A DNA stretch of 32,020 nt. Source: a virus. The stretch lies in IMG/VR virus record IMGVR_UViG_3300044732_002429, positions 1 to 32,020 of that record. The stretch is one strand, 5' to 3'. Shown piece after piece: positions 31,501-32,020 of this stretch; position 1 is the first letter of the stretch, and every line of letters begins with the position of its first letter. The translations under genes were made by a program, and so were the position numbers. The notes beneath the pieces are model-generated. The model was not told the origin of the DNA. It worked only from the letters and a program-made list of their open reading frames with translations, and made no database searches.

Positions 31501-32020
31501 TGTGTCTCCGTTACGTCTCTATAGTTCGTGCCTATGTACCACTTCGTTTTGTATACTGGACCATCTAATTCGTCAAGCAAGAAATCAATCACTTCCGGCT
31601 CGCGGCTATCCAGCGAAAAAACCAGACAGTCGTGATGAGGATAAAGTAAGCAACTCTTTTTATGCTCTAGGAAATCGAGAATCTTTCCAAGTTTTTCCAC
31701 ATAGAAGAATTGTGAGATCGTCTGAATGATTGTGTGAATCTTCTTTCCTGGTTCGTAGTCATTTTTTACGAAAACTGGACAATCTCCAAACCAGAAAATT
31801 TGATTCTCTATTCGATCAAAAATTTGCTCCTTGTTAAAGAAGCTTTCAAACTTCTGGTTCTTGGAGCCGTACAAATATGAAATGATTCCCTCTTTTGGGT
31901 TCGGGATGTTCAAATCTTTTCCTATCTTTTCGTATATTTGCTCATGCTCAAAATATGAATCGATTCCTTGGATATTCAAGAACGTTCTGAATTCGAATTG
32001 TCGAAAGTCTGGTGCAAAAA
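31497..32020 (-). CDS. Family A DNA polymerase, C-terminal part cut by the right window edge
   Basis: The frame has no stop up to the window edge, so the gene begins outside the window. Three family A motifs are seen in order: motif A APDFRQFEFR (D at about 32008), where the usual pattern is DYSQIELR; motif B-like NPKEGIISYLYG, where the usual pattern is K...YG; and motif C YPHHDCLVF, where the usual pattern is VHDE. Motif C keeps the catalytic Asp but has Cys instead of Glu, as also seen in some divergent phage polymerases. A TTG at 31979 is not a start, because motif A lies upstream of it. It ends with TGA overlapping the HD gene. The role relative to DnaE is unknown. Confidence 0.8.
   Translation of the reverse strand, partial: FAPDFRQFEFRTFLNIQGIDSYFEHEQIYEKIGKDLNIPNPKEGIISYLYGSKNQKFESFFNKEQIFDRIENQIFWFGDCPVFVKNDYEPGKKIHTIIQTISQFFYVEKLGKILDFLEHKKSCLLYPHHDCLVFSLDSREPEVIDFLLDELDGPVYKTKWYIGTNYRDVTETQ

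Noticed and set aside
31497-31979. A complete 160-residue protein starting at TTG 31979
   Set aside because: The frame is open to the window edge and carries family A motif A upstream of the TTG, so it is the end of a longer gene.
1-32020. tRNA genes, CRISPR arrays and integrase or attachment sites
   Set aside because: I saw no cloverleaf-like sequence, no regularly spaced repeats and no integrase gene. Weak candidates cannot be excluded without a covariance model search.

Overview
This window reads as part of a large tailed double-stranded DNA bacteriophage genome (Caudoviricetes), or a closely related prophage or plasmid-phage. Every supported gene lies on the minus strand, so transcription runs from position 32020 towards 1. 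Genes are packed end to end, many joined by ATGA, GTGA or TTGA stop/start overlaps, and most have a good Shine-Dalgarno (SD) sequence. Codon reading is standard. No gene-free stretch longer than 300 bases exists, and I saw no tRNA, rRNA or CRISPR array. The host cannot be named. The lipoprotein signal and SD use point to a bacterium, and the replication set resembles that of T4-like and jumbo phages.

Region by region, in order of transcription. (1) 32020-23689 is the replication and recombination module: the C-terminal part of a family A DNA polymerase cut by the window edge, an HD-domain phosphohydrolase, an unknown Pro-rich protein, a T4 gp32-like zinc ssDNA-binding protein followed by an intrinsic terminator, a UvsX/RecA-like recombinase, two unknown proteins, a Vsr-like endonuclease, a 5'-3' exonuclease of the FEN/T4 RNase H type, and a DnaB/gp41-like helicase. 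(2) 23692-18063 is nucleotide metabolism with additions: a RyR-domain protein, a MazG-like pyrophosphohydrolase, class I ribonucleotide reductase NrdB and NrdA, an HNH homing-type endonuclease inserted after nrdA, a 41-codon orphan reading frame, a 5'(3')-deoxyribonucleotidase-like HAD protein and a COQ7/ferritin-like diiron protein. (3) 18054-15780 has a PD-(D/E)XK nuclease candidate, an SH3-like small protein, a DUF3310 protein, and a predicted secreted metzincin lipoprotein whose start codon sits in the loop of a perfect 15-bp hairpin. (4) 15767-12243 is a full-length bacterial-type DNA polymerase III alpha subunit with an apparently intact PHP exonuclease domain.

(5) 12231-6023 is accessory: T4 Rnl1-like RNA ligase, an R2K-clade ATP-grasp protein, an IMP dehydrogenase/GMP reductase-like enzyme and many small unknown proteins. 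(6) 6026-2365 is a dense block of small unknown genes, including a 54-residue zinc ribbon and a stretch near 3100-3380 where two overlapping reading frames compete. (7) 2355-1 carries an orphan D12-class adenine methyltransferase, an unknown gene, a lectin-fold virion protein and the start of another gene, so the structural region probably begins here.

Together the genes supply dNTPs (NrdAB, MazG-like, deoxyribonucleotidase), copy and recombine DNA (two polymerase families, helicase, SSB, UvsX, FEN), repair RNA (ligase) and modify DNA (methylase). The points of greatest interest are the coexistence of family A and family C polymerases, the start-codon hairpin of the metalloprotease gene, the homing-endonuclease scar between nrdA and the deoxyribonucleotidase gene with a possible ATT start, and the terminator between ssb and uvsX.
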